Assembly (NCBI GenBank): GCA_963969495.1
Contig: OZ018333.1
Span: forward strand, 86,469,256-86,533,255
Direction: 5' to 3'
Length of the DNA stretch: 64,000 nt
From: Ceratothoa steindachneri
Taxonomy: Eukaryota > Arthropoda > Malacostraca > Isopoda > Cymothoidae
Below are positions 10,400 to 20,650 of the stretch, in pieces. Position 1 is the stretch's first letter, and every line of letters begins with the position of its first letter. The notes below the pieces were generated by a model. The model was not told the DNA's origin and did no database searches. It was given only the letters and a program-made list of their open reading frames with translations. The position numbers were made by a program, and so were the translations under genes.

Positions 10400-12703
10400 T
10401 AAAACTTGCAGAAAGGTTCCGAATAGGTGTGGAAATGACCATGAGGAATAAGATGTTCCAGGCAGCACTAGGCGCTGTTGATTGTCAGATTGGGTCAGCG
10501 GAATATAAAATGATACATTGAGTTGTTCAAATGGTTTCTTGGCTGGGGCATAAATCCACCCCAAATAACAACTCAGGAAAGGAGTATTCAGAAAGGAAAT
10601 AGTGAAGAGTGGAAAGGAAAAAGGCTTGAACAGTTCAGTATCAAAGGTAATGCAGAACTGGAGAAATCAGGAAGCAAAGGACAGACATAAGAGAAGTCAA
10701 CCAAGAGGCAGGAGCTTAAGGTTTTGGGGGGGTTTTTAGCAATTGGGTTACTAATAACAACAAGGTTGTTAGAATAGATTAAATTTAAGAACTAACTACT
10801 ATACAAAAGAATATTTAAAATTGGAGCAACACCAGAGGTTTTTGGTATTTAGACAAAATAGACCAAAGACTGGAATGAATTTTTGCGTTCAAGACTGGCA
10901 CAATTGGAGGTTTTTCAGTCCGAGACTAGAACTATTTCTTTGGTCCTAGACTAGAACCTAAAGAATAGTTTTTATTAACATATGACACTGGAATTTTTCT
11001 AAAGAAAATTTAATAATGAAATGGAGGCAAAGATTATAAATTTAATAATATAATAATGTAAATCTATTGCGATAAATTATAATAAATTTAATTTGGACTT
11101 AGGCTTATTAATTTACAACAGAAAACTTCATGAAGCGGTGAAGAAACCTTTGTCTTGCACAGAAATATAGTCAATAAAATTTAACTAAATTAAGAGTTAT
11201 CACAAATTTAAATAATCTAATTTTTCTAACAGGTAAATAATAAAAATAGATAAGTTCAAAATTAGCAAATAACTTACCACTTTTGGGGGTCCTTAGAGAT
11301 TTAAATATTAATTCAGAGAATTTAACTTATAAAGTTGATTACCAAAAATTTCCAGTTTGGGATGCTTTAATACAATCAAAGGTAATTATCAGATATCTTC
11401 TCTGAAACTAAAGGAACTTATTTAATTAAAAATATTTTAACAATAATCTAAGCCAAATATTTAAAAGAAAAAATTAAAAATGAAATTTTTAAAATATTTA
11501 AGAAAAATGTTTCCCATAAATAGAAGCAATGTTTTCTATAAAATAGAAAACAGTTTTAAAGTGTTAGCTGATTTTAAAAGACTGTAGGCCTAGGAGAGTC
11601 AACAAAAATTTGTGGAAAAACCAAGAATTATCAATCAATTATAAATAGGTAGGTTACTAATAATTTTTAAATTATATCAATAGAAAAATTCTTTTCAATT
11701 AAAATGATATATCATTTGATTTATAAAAAAAGATTTAACTACTTTATTTTAATTATTTTTGATAATGGTGTACAATTTTTAATTTTGTCTAAGATAATTT
11801 TGAGCAAATTAACTGGGTGACTAATGGGTTAATTTTGGGTAATTTTGTATATTATCAACTCTGGATTTTCTTCCTGTTATCCAATAATTATTCACCTTTT
11901 ATTCCAAAATCTTTATTGTTTATTAACTTGTTCCTGAGGGTGAACGAAATGGGGGAGTATTTTATAGCAACCCAGGTACGGCTGAAACCAGCTTCCATTT
12001 ACCAAACACGTATATGGATAACTAGATACATATATATACAAATAACCAAATATATATATGAATAATTAAATATATATATGAATAACCAACCATTTACCTA
12101 TCATGGAGTCATCTATACCCCAAAAATGATTTAGTTGACACGCTTTTTAAAGAGTTTTTTAAAATATATTTTCCTTTTCCCAGAATTTTTTTCTCTTATA
12201 TTCTTCTTTAATTACTTAAAATTTCTAAATTAAATTGGAACTACTTTGCACTGTTCCTAGTTCAATAATGTCATTTTTATCCCCAGAAATTTTGGGGTTA
12301 GGATGGGAGGGGAGGGGGTTACACATTTATTTTAGTTTTTTATGCATCTCTTCTTTTTTCCAACCCCAAAATTTCCCTTCTATCCTATTTAATTAGTTAA
12401 ACTTTTGTAATTAAATCAGAACTACTTTGCCCTGTTCCTAGTCTAATGAACACTTCTGAGTCCTTTTGTCTGTTAATTACTTCTACAATGGCTTCAGCCC
12501 ATGCTTGTATGTCCGATATTTCTGGCAAAATTTGCCCAGTTACTTCTTGAAACATGTTTAGTCTGATTTTGTATCAAGAAAAATTAATTGCTTTTTAAGG
12601 AGTCCATAAGCTGTCCCTATTGTAAAAAAATATAGACTATACAAAAGGACTTCACATTTCACTGGTCAAAAATTAAATGTAACCAGGAAACTGAGAAAAA
12701 GAC
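10400..12703. other. AT-rich interval without genes
   Basis: It is mostly AT-rich with short (TATA)n tracts around 12010-12090. A diverged direct repeat sharing GAACTACTTTGC and CTGTTCCTAGT occurs at about 12237-12263 and 12419-12442. No transposase, RT or spliced-gene signature is supported. Confidence 0.5.
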
Positions 12704-13027
12704 GGTAAATATGTAGATTGGTGGCTCGAACGATGGGATGTAAACTATTTTGTCTGTGTTCCAATATGTTTGACATTTTAGGAGTAAATTTAAGGGGACT
12801 GCTTGTGAGGAGGTAAACACAATGGGGAGACCTTCCCTACGATGATCCTGAGTTTCAATCCATTGGGGAGTCTTGGAAAAAGAGCCCTGCAGAATATAAT
12901 CCTAATTGTTTATAGAATAATGTTCTAAATAGGACTCAAACATGCATGAATATTCAGGCATGGGTGAATGAAATATAAACACACAAAAATCCACTTTTTC
13001 AGCCAAGCCGGCAATCTACATGTTCTG
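12704..13027. mobile_element. MITE copy 1, same family as 26121-26442
   Basis: It starts GGTAAATATGTAGATT at 12704 and ends near AATCTACATG at about 13012-13022. The interior aligns by eye with the MITE at 26121-26442, sharing for example CCTAATTGTTTATAGAATAA and GTAAACACAATGGGG. The right terminal repeat has decayed and no target duplication is visible, so this is an older copy. It abuts a Merlin-like transposase fragment. Confidence 0.72.
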
Positions 13028-13252
13028 CTGAATCTTTTTTCTCAAGCGCACCTCCGAGTGGAAAAAATAATTGAGTTAATCTATTGGTTTCTGGTCGACC
13101 AGAATACATACGAAAGAATTACTGAAGAAATTGAGGTGACACCTAAAACAATTTGCAAATGTGTTAGTTTCGCACACAAAGTTTGTATTCACAATTACCA
13201 AGATTTTGACCTAATTTGGCTTACTTGTCACAAAGTTTTAATTTATTCATAA
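13028..13252 (+). pseudogene. Merlin (IS1016/ISXO2-like) transposase N-terminal fragment
   Basis: The frame gives FSQAHLRVEKIIELIYWFLV, then ITEEIEVTPKTICKCVSFAHKVC. This matches the helical N-terminal region that precedes the DDE domain in ISXO2-like (Merlin) transposases, where the pattern is F-x-x-S-x-L-x-x-x-K-I-x-x-L-I-Y-W followed by a second helix pair ending in C-R-E-V-C. Only about 70 residues remain and no catalytic block is present. The call rests on this pattern from memory of the family. Confidence 0.5.
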
Positions 13253-13425
13253 TAAAGATTCCATGCAAATTTTTATAAGCAAGCAGCACACAGGTTCCGG
13301 ATGAAGTTGTTGAGCCACCCTTTGTATCGGCATATGGCATTTATTTTCTGTAAAGAGGAGAAATAATTAATTATCCTTATTCACACTTAATATCTCTTGA
13401 GCTTCTATAATGAGATTGCTAACAT

Positions 13426-13525
13426 AACACAACATAATTTCACGCCTGACAAAAGCCACAATGATCTATCCACATCTGTTAAAACCTACCCACAAAATGC
13501 ATCTATAGGATTGTGTCAGATCATT
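13426..13525. repeat. Dispersed repeat shared with 30794-30890
   Basis: ACATAATTTCACGCCTGACA, then AAGCCACAA, ends in AGGATTGTGT near 13507-13516. The copy at 30794-30890 has the same beginning and end with about 20 percent difference. It is non-coding and of unknown class. Confidence 0.6.
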
Positions 13526-13857
13526 TAACTACAATAGCATTAGTTGCCCGAGTGGCTTTATATGAGATCGATAAAGTGATACGTAATCGCCCGAGGGCCT
13601 TTTGTGGCCTTTCACTTTTGTACTTGTATTTGCTATGCTTATTTTGATAATTCATCATTAAAAAAAAGAGCTCTTATGTTAGTGAGTAATCGTGTTGTTG
13701 TTTTTTGAGGGCTTTGATGCCTTGCGGCATTTGTGCCCTGTTGCTGGAGTCCCACTTTAGAGTTGCGGGAGTTGTTGGGATTTCCTCAGGAATTCAATTC
13801 ACAGGTGAGGCGGATGACAGTGGATTGGATGTGAGGAGAGACAGGGGGGTGCAGCAG

Positions 13858-14660
13858 TTAGTAGTGTGGGTAGATCAAAGGTGGAGCATTCAGGGTATGG
13901 AGTCTATGCGCCAGGGCTTGGCAGTGGGAGTAGAAGTGGGGGTAGCGGAGTAGGAAGTGCTCTACTGTTTCCTCTATGTTCCAGCACCAGAGACTAAATG
14001 GGTTAGGGAAGAGGTTCATCCGGTGGAGGTGGGCATTGAAGGATGTGTGGTCCAGCCATAACCGGGTGAGGGCGACGTCCAGAATCTGTGACTGTTGTCT
14101 GATCCAGGGTTGTGGTGAAGAGTCTGTGCGGTAGCTGCCCATGGAGGTGTTACGGAGGGAGTCGTGGATGCTAGCATCCCATGCTGAACGGCAGGCAGTG
14201 GAGAGTGTGTTTTTTGGCAGTGGTGTGGGAGCGGAACGGGAGTTATGTCCTCCTGAGTCAGGCTCATCTTGGCAGCAGCATCTGCTATAACATTCCCTCT
14301 GATGTTTGAGTGGGATGGCACCCACTGGAGGGGTGATCGCCAATCCGGCTGATCTGAGGGATAGAACTAGGTTCTGCAGGGTGTGAATGAGGGTGGTGGA
14401 TGACCATGGACGTCGGGAGAGTAGGAGTTGCAGAGATGACAGGGAATCTGTGAAAATGACTGTTCTGGTTGGGGCATGGTTTGTGTTGAGGTGGATCAGG
14501 GCCTGCTGGATTGCAAATAGCTCTGCAGTCACTATATATATCTCTGGGGGCAGCCGCCAGGTTTGGCAGATGATGGGGTGGAGGATATAAATGGCAGCTA
14601 CATTGGAAGGGGGGATGGAGAGTGGGAACCGTCAGTGTATACCTGGAGCTGGTGATGGTA
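13858..14660 (-). pseudogene. RNase H and C-terminal zinc domain of element A
   Basis: A YTDGSHSPS block is readable at about 14635-14610. After a frame change, TAELFAIQQALIHL and VIFTDSLSSLQLLL (14530-14440) follow, then in another frame WVPSHSNIRGNVIADAAAK (about 14325-14265). Together they give the acidic residues of RNase H. The first frame resumes for the C-terminus WCWNIEETVEHFLLRYPHFY (about 13990-13930), a Cys/His tail. The frame leaves and returns, so at least two compensating indels occurred. Confidence 0.8.
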
Positions 14661-15084
14661 TTAGGTATGTTGCAGGTGGGCAAACAGAGCTGCAGCCATA
14701 GGGCCAGGTGAGTGCTTGGGAGGGAGGGTGGGTATGGTGAAAGCAAACATGGAGGTGAGGTCTGTCCAGGGATGCGCTGGGGGGATGGGAATATATTTTT
14801 GCCGACAGGGGTCAAGGCAGGCATAGTGTGCTGTAGGCGAGCAGTACTCGGACAAGTAGAGACTGTCGTGCGCCAGGAAGCTAGGTTGGGGCCTGTGGGT
14901 CTACTCCAGATGTGGAGTAGATGGCTGCAAGGGGGTGGGGAGGTGGTAAGGTCTGGATATGATGGTACTGGTGGCACAAGGCCTCTCATCTCTGGAGGTG
15001 TAAGGGAAGGAGGCCACATTCTGCATGGAGGGCTAAGATGGGGGAGGACCTCATTGCACCCGTAAGATAGTTTGGATCAGATGG

Positions 15085-16011
15085 CTACCTGGTAATAGTG
15101 GAGGAGAAGGTTACAGCTGGCTCCCCATCGACTCCTGCCACCCTTTTCATGACATTGAGACGCTTATTGCAGGATATCTGTAGGTGTTCGATGTGAGGGG
15201 ACCAGGTGAGGCGGGGACCACCGAACCAGAGGCCAAGGAGGCGATGGGATCTGATGTATGGGACAGGGTGTCCACTGATAGTGATGCTGGGTGGGGTTGT
15301 GACCCTCTTGAGGGTGAAACACATGGCTGCGCTTTGGGGGGCGCTGATTGAAAGGCCCCAAGCAGTCATCCAGGCAGAGAGTGCATCGGCTGCTTCCTGG
15401 AGGTATAGCTCAGCGAGATCTTGAGTGGCTGCTCTGCTGATAAACGATATATCATCGGCATAGATAAGGAGGCGAGAGTGGTCTGGAATCCGTAGGTCAG
15501 AGAGGAGGATGTTGAACAGAAGGCGGCTGAGGATGGAGCCCTGCGGGACACCTCTGTGCATGGGAGACTGTGGGGAGAGTGAAGAGCTGATGGCAACACG
15601 GAAGGTGCCGTTGGATAGGAATGAATTGATCCATGCGAGGGGAGGACCAGTGATGCCCATCCTAGCCAACTTATATAGGATGCCTTCATGGGGTGCGGAG
15701 CCGAAAGCCCCCTCCAGGTCAATGAACAGGGTGGTCATTACCTCTCTCCTCCGGTAGGTGTCGCAGATGTGCAATTCCATCTGCCCCAGAATCTCCAAGA
15801 TGCTGCAGTGTGGACAGATGCCACACTGCTCTGGGGAGAGTATATTTTTGCTCTCTAGCCACCAGGAGAGATGAGTAGCGACCAGCCATTTGAGGAGCTT
15901 CCCGATGCAGGAGAGGAGTGCTATAGGGCCGTAACTTGCAGGTTGTGTGAGATCTTTTCCAGGCTTGGGTATAGGGAGTAGGGTGGAAGACCTCCAGCAT
16001 GATGGGAACAT
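15085..16011 (-). CDS. Reverse transcriptase domain of element A (open frame)
   Basis: A single open frame of 308 codons covers the RT core: LLPIPKPGKDLTQPASYGPI, ALLSCIGKLLKWLV, TLFIDLEGAFGSAPHEGILY, HRGVPQGSILSRLLFNILLS, the catalytic LIYADDISFI, and the thumb RLLGLWFGGPRLTW. In the conserved finger motif the usual SYRPI is SYGPI. The domain would copy element RNA at the nicked target. The frame is open only as a domain. The ATG at 16009-16011 is internal to the real ORF2, whose upstream part (16640-16011) is frameshifted, so the protein is not expected to be made as such. Confidence 0.85.
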   Translation of the reverse strand: MFPSCWRSSTLLPIPKPGKDLTQPASYGPIALLSCIGKLLKWLVATHLSWWLESKNILSPEQCGICPHCSILEILGQMELHICDTYRRREVMTTLFIDLEGAFGSAPHEGILYKLARMGITGPPLAWINSFLSNGTFRVAISSSLSPQSPMHRGVPQGSILSRLLFNILLSDLRIPDHSRLLIYADDISFISRAATQDLAELYLQEAADALSAWMTAWGLSISAPQSAAMCFTLKRVTTPPSITISGHPVPYIRSHRLLGLWFGGPRLTWSPHIEHLQISCNKRLNVMKRVAGVDGEPAVTFSSTITR

Positions 16012-16639
16012 GCTGGTTTGCCAGCTGGTGTTATATACAGAGAGGAAGGTCTACTGTAGCTGGGGAGGTGCATGGGTGAGGAACTCATACAGTATGATGT
16101 CAGGACCAGGTGTCCTGCGTGCGGGGAGGATAGACAACATCCTGTGTAGCGTACCTGGGGTGAATGTCTGGGTGAGTTCGGGGATGCCAGTAGAAGAGAG
16201 GGAGGCTACAAGAAAATCTGCTGAGGTTGGGGGGGAGCTGTAGGGGTGGGTGGCGGGTGACTTTGGATGCATAATAGGTAGCAAAGGTGAAGGCTTTCTG
16301 GACATTGGTGTTGATGGGCATGGTGCCAGCACTCAGGGGGAGTGGAGTGCGGACCTTCCATGGAGTGTAGAAAGTCCCATATGCATTTTGTGGATGATGT
16401 TGTGGAGATGGCGGCACAGTGGGAACTCCAGGAATTTTGTTGGGCCCTGAGGATTGTTCGGGTGCAAGCAGTGTTGAGCCTTCAGTACTCAGCCCCTAGT
16501 TGTGGTGTGGGGCATTTCCGCCAATGGTTCTATGCCTGTCTGTGAGATTTAACGGCTTGTTCACATTCCTCGAGGGTCATGGAGATATGAGCTGGAGCTT
16601 CATCAAGTCCTTGGTAGGAGGTGTCGGGAGGGTCTGCTA

Positions 16640-17346
16640 GTGCAGCTTGATTGGCATCTCAGCCCATTGGGGAGAGTCTCCAGTGTGGTAGGCAGCCTGG
16701 GTTGGTTGTGGGAGTGATGTTGGTGACAGAGGCCAGGAGAGGAAGGTGGTCACTACCCATATACGGTCCAGCGGATAGAGTGAATGGCTGCAGTGATGGA
16801 TCTCCAATGAAGAAGTCAAGGACCCATGAATCACCTGTATAGCCGTGATAATGTGTGGGAAGTCCAGGGGAGAAGAGGGGAGATAACTGAGGTGAGGAGA
16901 GGATGAGTTAGAATAATGCTCTTCCTGAGGTGTTGGTGAGGTGTATCGGAAGAGCAGATTCCCAGCACCTGTAGTGGGCATTGAAGTCACCCATGACGAT
17001 GACAGGAGGTGGGAGAGATAGTGGCATTGTAGCACACAGCCAGGGAGAGCCAGCCCACGTCTGTGGCACCCTGACAGCAGTGATTTCAAAGTGGCCTTGG
17101 GGCCAGTGTGGGAGGTTGAGAGGGGAGGAGACATACGTGTCTCGGAGTGCCAGGAAGATGCCTCCTCCCATCCTAGTTGTCTTTCTAGAGAATTGCATAG
17201 TCCAGCAGGTGGAAGGAGAGGTGGGGTGAGAGCCAGGTTTCTGTGAGGCCAATCATAGAGGGGGAGGAGGTGATTAGGTAGTGCTTGAATTCTGGGGTTT
17301 TCCTCAAGATGAACCTGGCATTCCACAATAAGAAAGTGAGAGCCAT
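16640..17346 (-). pseudogene. ORF2 start and endonuclease domain of element A
   Basis: ORF2 starts MALTFLLWNARFILRKTPEF at 17346, giving the first conserved Asn of the fold (WNAR). It continues with LTETWL. A frameshift near 17200 leads to GGGIFLALRDTY and then VIVMGDFNAHYRCWES (about 16990-16950), with the catalytic GDFNAH. A stop lies at 16908, and then GPYMGSDHLPLLA (about 16760) carries the catalytic SDH. The endonuclease nicks the target DNA to prime reverse transcription. All active-site blocks are present but in different frames. Confidence 0.82.
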
Positions 17347-18840
17347 TATGTGAGGAGTGTGGCAAGGACATTGGAGAAGGTTGGCCACAGAGAAGAGATT
17401 ATTTCAATTATTGATTTGCTTTGTTGGTGGAAGGTGTATGCGTCCATGATGATGGAGAGAATCTGTCCAATCACTTGTTCCTTAGGTGGGGGGGGGATGG
17501 CTGGGGTTGTGACTAGGGTTGATGGTTGGGTGTGGTCGGAGGGGGAGGGGAAAGGGGGAGTCTGAGGGGTGGGGCTGTTATTGGTAATAGGCAGGGAAGG
17601 AGGAGGGTGGTGGATCTCTGCTGTGGCTACATTGGTATTGGGTTCGTCCTGGTGTGTTGGGGGAGAGTGGTCCTTGGGTGGAGCATTTGGGGCAGAGGAA
17701 TTGGAGGAGCAGCGGCGATGATGACCCGGATATAGAGGATCAGGGTGGACAGGAGGGATAGGAGGTGGTGCTGCCTCTTGGGAGGGAGTCTCCTCCTCTT
17801 CTAGGTCCTGTATAATTGCGAAGCAGTTATGGGTGACAACATTTGCATAGGTGAGCAAGGGTTGGACAGGGTTGGAGGGTGCTGGGGCCCTAGGAGGGGG
17901 GAGCGGGGCATGTTTGGGAGGGCTTAGGGAATGGTAAGGCACGGAGTTGCTTATTGATCTGAGGGAGAGCTTGTTTTTCCTCTGTCAGCCGTACATATAG
18001 GTCATGGGCCCGCTTGTTATGGGGGCAGTTTGCTGATCTGGGGCTGTGGGGGCCACTACACTGAAAGCAGTGGTAGGGTTTTATGCAAGGGCTGCCAGTG
18101 TCAACATCCTTGTGAGGGTGAGGGCCGCTGCAGTGGGAGCAGTGTATAGAGGAGTGGCAGGTGTTGAACAAGTGAACCAAGGCGCTGGCACACAGGGCAC
18201 CGGAGGATGGGGAGGAGGTATCTCTGCGTTGTATAGACCATATGGCATATATACGCTTTTGTTGGGATTGTGCCACTTGCCTTGGGCGGAGCCATTTACC
18301 AGTAGTGTAGCGGATGAGGTGGCGAGGGTAGATCCACTCCAGATCTATGACCTGGTCTCCGTTGAGAGTCCTAAAGGTTTCTTTGATTTCTTCTAGGCTC
18401 GTATGTTTGGAGAGGGGTCTGACCTTGGCGTATTGGTGGTGGGAGGTGCCCACCCTCTTTGCTCGGCAACAGGATACTTCCATTCCCCAAAGGTGAAGGT
18501 AGGTTGTAGCAGGAGTGGCACTTTATTTAGTGTGTTCCCACACTGTACAACTAGGGACCAGCCGTTGCCGAGACAGCGAGTCTCCTCATGGATTATATAC
18601 TTGTCCAAGTGGGAATCATGCAGGGCAGAGGACACACAGGAGGGGTTAGCGAAAACTTGAGCGCCGTTTTTGACTCGGGGGGAGGAAGGAGATCATCCTC
18701 GGTTCTTTTGCCTATTGTGGGGGCTCATCGTTGATCCTTTGAGCTTTCCCATTAGGCCGTGGGGGTGAGAAGGGTCCTCTATTGGAGGCGGTAGTGGGGG
18801 CTGGGAGGGGCGGGAAGGCAGAGACCATGTCCTCGTCCAT
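17346..18840 (-). pseudogene. ORF1 (gag-like, zinc-knuckle protein) of element A
   Basis: A likely start is MDEDMVSAFPPLPAPTTASN at 18840. Stops and frame changes follow before the good frame from 18483. That frame carries two CCHC knuckles of the form CSHCSGPHPHKDVDTGSPC and CFQCSGPHSPRSANC (about 18150-18010), typical of Jockey/R1-type ORF1 proteins that bind element RNA and form the ribonucleoprotein. The C-terminal half (17942-17346) is proline-rich and ends LWPTFSNVLATLLT with stop TAA at 17348-17346. The stop shares its last base with the next ATG, suggesting coupled translation of ORF2. Confidence 0.8.
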
Positions 18841-18860
18841 GGCGGGCGACGTCGTTCTCT

Positions 18861-19265
18861 TTAGACTCAATTAAAACACGCTTTAGACCAAACTTCTTTA
18901 CATTTCATGGATCTAGACTGTACGTACTTTCAAATACTTTTATATTGTTAAAAACTGCAGTATTTTTCTTGCAGAACAAGTTCAGTTCATCTTTAAATTT
19001 GTTTGCAATATAATGATATATGAAACTAGGTCTCATACATACTTAATCCCAATCTCTTCTTCCTCAGTCTCAATATTAGGTCATTGTTGTTGTTGATTTG
19101 GGCTGCTTGGATGGTAGTCACATGAGCCCTGCTGCAAGTAGTTTGTTGCATGTAGGTTACTTGGTCAAGTTATTTTAGATGGTACTTAATTAGTAATAGT
19201 TGTGACTTAAGTTTATTGCTCATATTCTTGAGAGCTGTCCATTGTTGGTGATGAATTTTGCCGTC
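18861..19265 (-). other. 3' untranslated region of element B
   Basis: On the minus strand this follows the ORF2 stop of element B. No open frame, clear poly(A) signal or target duplication was found. The boundary between the 3' end of B and the 5' end of A lies around 18870-19030 and could not be fixed. Confidence 0.45.
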
Positions 19266-20634
19266 TCATTGAGGATTTGTTGACAGATGGGGGGGGGGGT
19301 CAAAACCTGCTCCATCTAGCAGGATTGCCAAGGTTAGCTGATGGGTTCCCAGGCTTGATAGGAGGGCCCTCAGTGTGATACAGAGGCTGTAGAAGCAATG
19401 ACAGTGTAGCAGGAAGTGTTCCACTGTCTCCTCCTGATTCTGGCACCACCTGCAGTATGGGGAGTCCATCAAGCGAAGTTTGTACCTGTGCCTGTTCAGG
19501 CCACAGTGTCCAGTCTTCAGGCAGAATAGGGCCACATCCAGGCGACGGTGCTTGTGGCGGCTCCACGGTGCAGGGGAGGTATCGCTGCAGATTTGTCCAA
19601 GGCTGGTGTCTTGTAGCACAAGTCTAAGTTCGGTGTCCCACTTCTTTTTGATCTCTTTCCTGGTAAGAGTTCGGGCATAATGGTATTCAAGTTGGAGAGG
19701 TTCCTCTGTGTCTGGAACCGCCTCCCTTGTGGCTTGATCAACAATTTTGTTTCCCTGAATTCCAACATGTGACGGAACCCATTGCAGTGTGATCTGCCGT
19801 CCTCCTTTTTTTAAGGTGGTGTAGTTGTGCCTGTATCTTGTGCACCAGGGTAGTGTAGGTGCGGGTGAGCCTATTGGTAATTAGTGCCAGACTAGTTTGG
19901 GAGTTAGTGTAGATCACCACCTTGTCAGTTGTTATAAGGTTGATGTTGTCCAGGGCACAAAGGATGGCATGGAGTTCCGCGGCTATATTAGAGTGGCTGG
20001 GTGGTAGCCTCCAGGTTCTGCAAAGTTTGGAGATGGGGAAGTAGACTGCAGATGATGAAATGCCCTTTTCTGGTGAGTGGGATCCGTCTGTAAAAACTGG
20101 GGTGTGTGAGGAGTACAGCTCATTGTACCTGTTGAGGAAAAGTTGCTGGGCAAGTTGGGGTGGGTCCATTCCCTTATGGAACTTGAGGTCTAGGTGGAGG
20201 GAGATTTGGGATGCAAGATCGTACTGTGGTGGAATTAGTGAGACAGCTGAGTTTGGGCCTGGTATGTGGGGCAGAGGTAGTGAGGCATCTTCAAGGATTG
20301 AGAGTGTTTTTTCTATCAGGGAGAGGTTCTTGATGGGGCCAACTGCTGGAGACTTCAGGGCATCATTGAGTATTGTGGTGACTGGGTGGCTGGGTGGAGC
20401 TGTGGATGCCTTGTAGACTGTGTTGCACATTTTCACATGGCGGGTGTGGTCCAGTGGCAGGAGTCCTGATTCCACGTGGAGGCTGGGGATAGGTGTGGAT
20501 ATAAATGCCGCAAGAGCTATCCTCAGTGCGGTGTTCTGCACAGTATCCAGCTTTTTTAGGTTGGTAGGTGAAGCGGATCCATAAATGGCCGCCCTATATT
20601 GTAATTTGCTGAGGATAAAGGTTCTATACAGCAT
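19266..20634 (-). pseudogene. RNase H and C-terminal zinc domain of element B
   Basis: The 298-codon frame from 20634 contains FILSKLQYRAAIYGSASPTN (connection), VFTDGSHSPEKG, SNIAAELHAILCAL and VVIYTNSQTSLALI. In the last motif the conserved catalytic Asp (TDS) is Asn (TNS). The frame slips in a T-rich run near 19806, and the next frame gives WVPSHVGIQGNKIVDQATRE. The 19619-19266 frame gives the C-terminus CRWCQNQEETVEHFLLHCHC, a CCHC tail. The Asp-to-Asn change would disable RNase H even without the frameshift. Confidence 0.85.
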
Positions 20635-20650
20635 GAGGAGTGTATCCCTG

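Larger units (their letters stand above)
13690..18860 (-). mobile_element. Two-ORF Jockey-superfamily non-LTR retrotransposon (element A)
   Basis: Reading down the minus strand: ORF1 with zinc knuckles (18840-17346), endonuclease (from 17346), linker, reverse transcriptase (16011-15085), RNase H and C-terminus (to 13858), then a short 3' region. It is close to full length, and its sequence is richer in G/C than the flanks. Frameshifts and some stops inactivate it. The stop of ORF1 and the start of ORF2 overlap as TAATG. Element B, immediately upstream of it on the same strand, is a related but distinct family. Confidence 0.88.

Noticed and set aside
14285..15019. 244-codon minus-strand open frame rich in Pro, Ser and Thr
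   Set aside because: It overlaps the true RT-to-RNase H region of element A in another frame. Its length comes from the C-rich composition of that strand.
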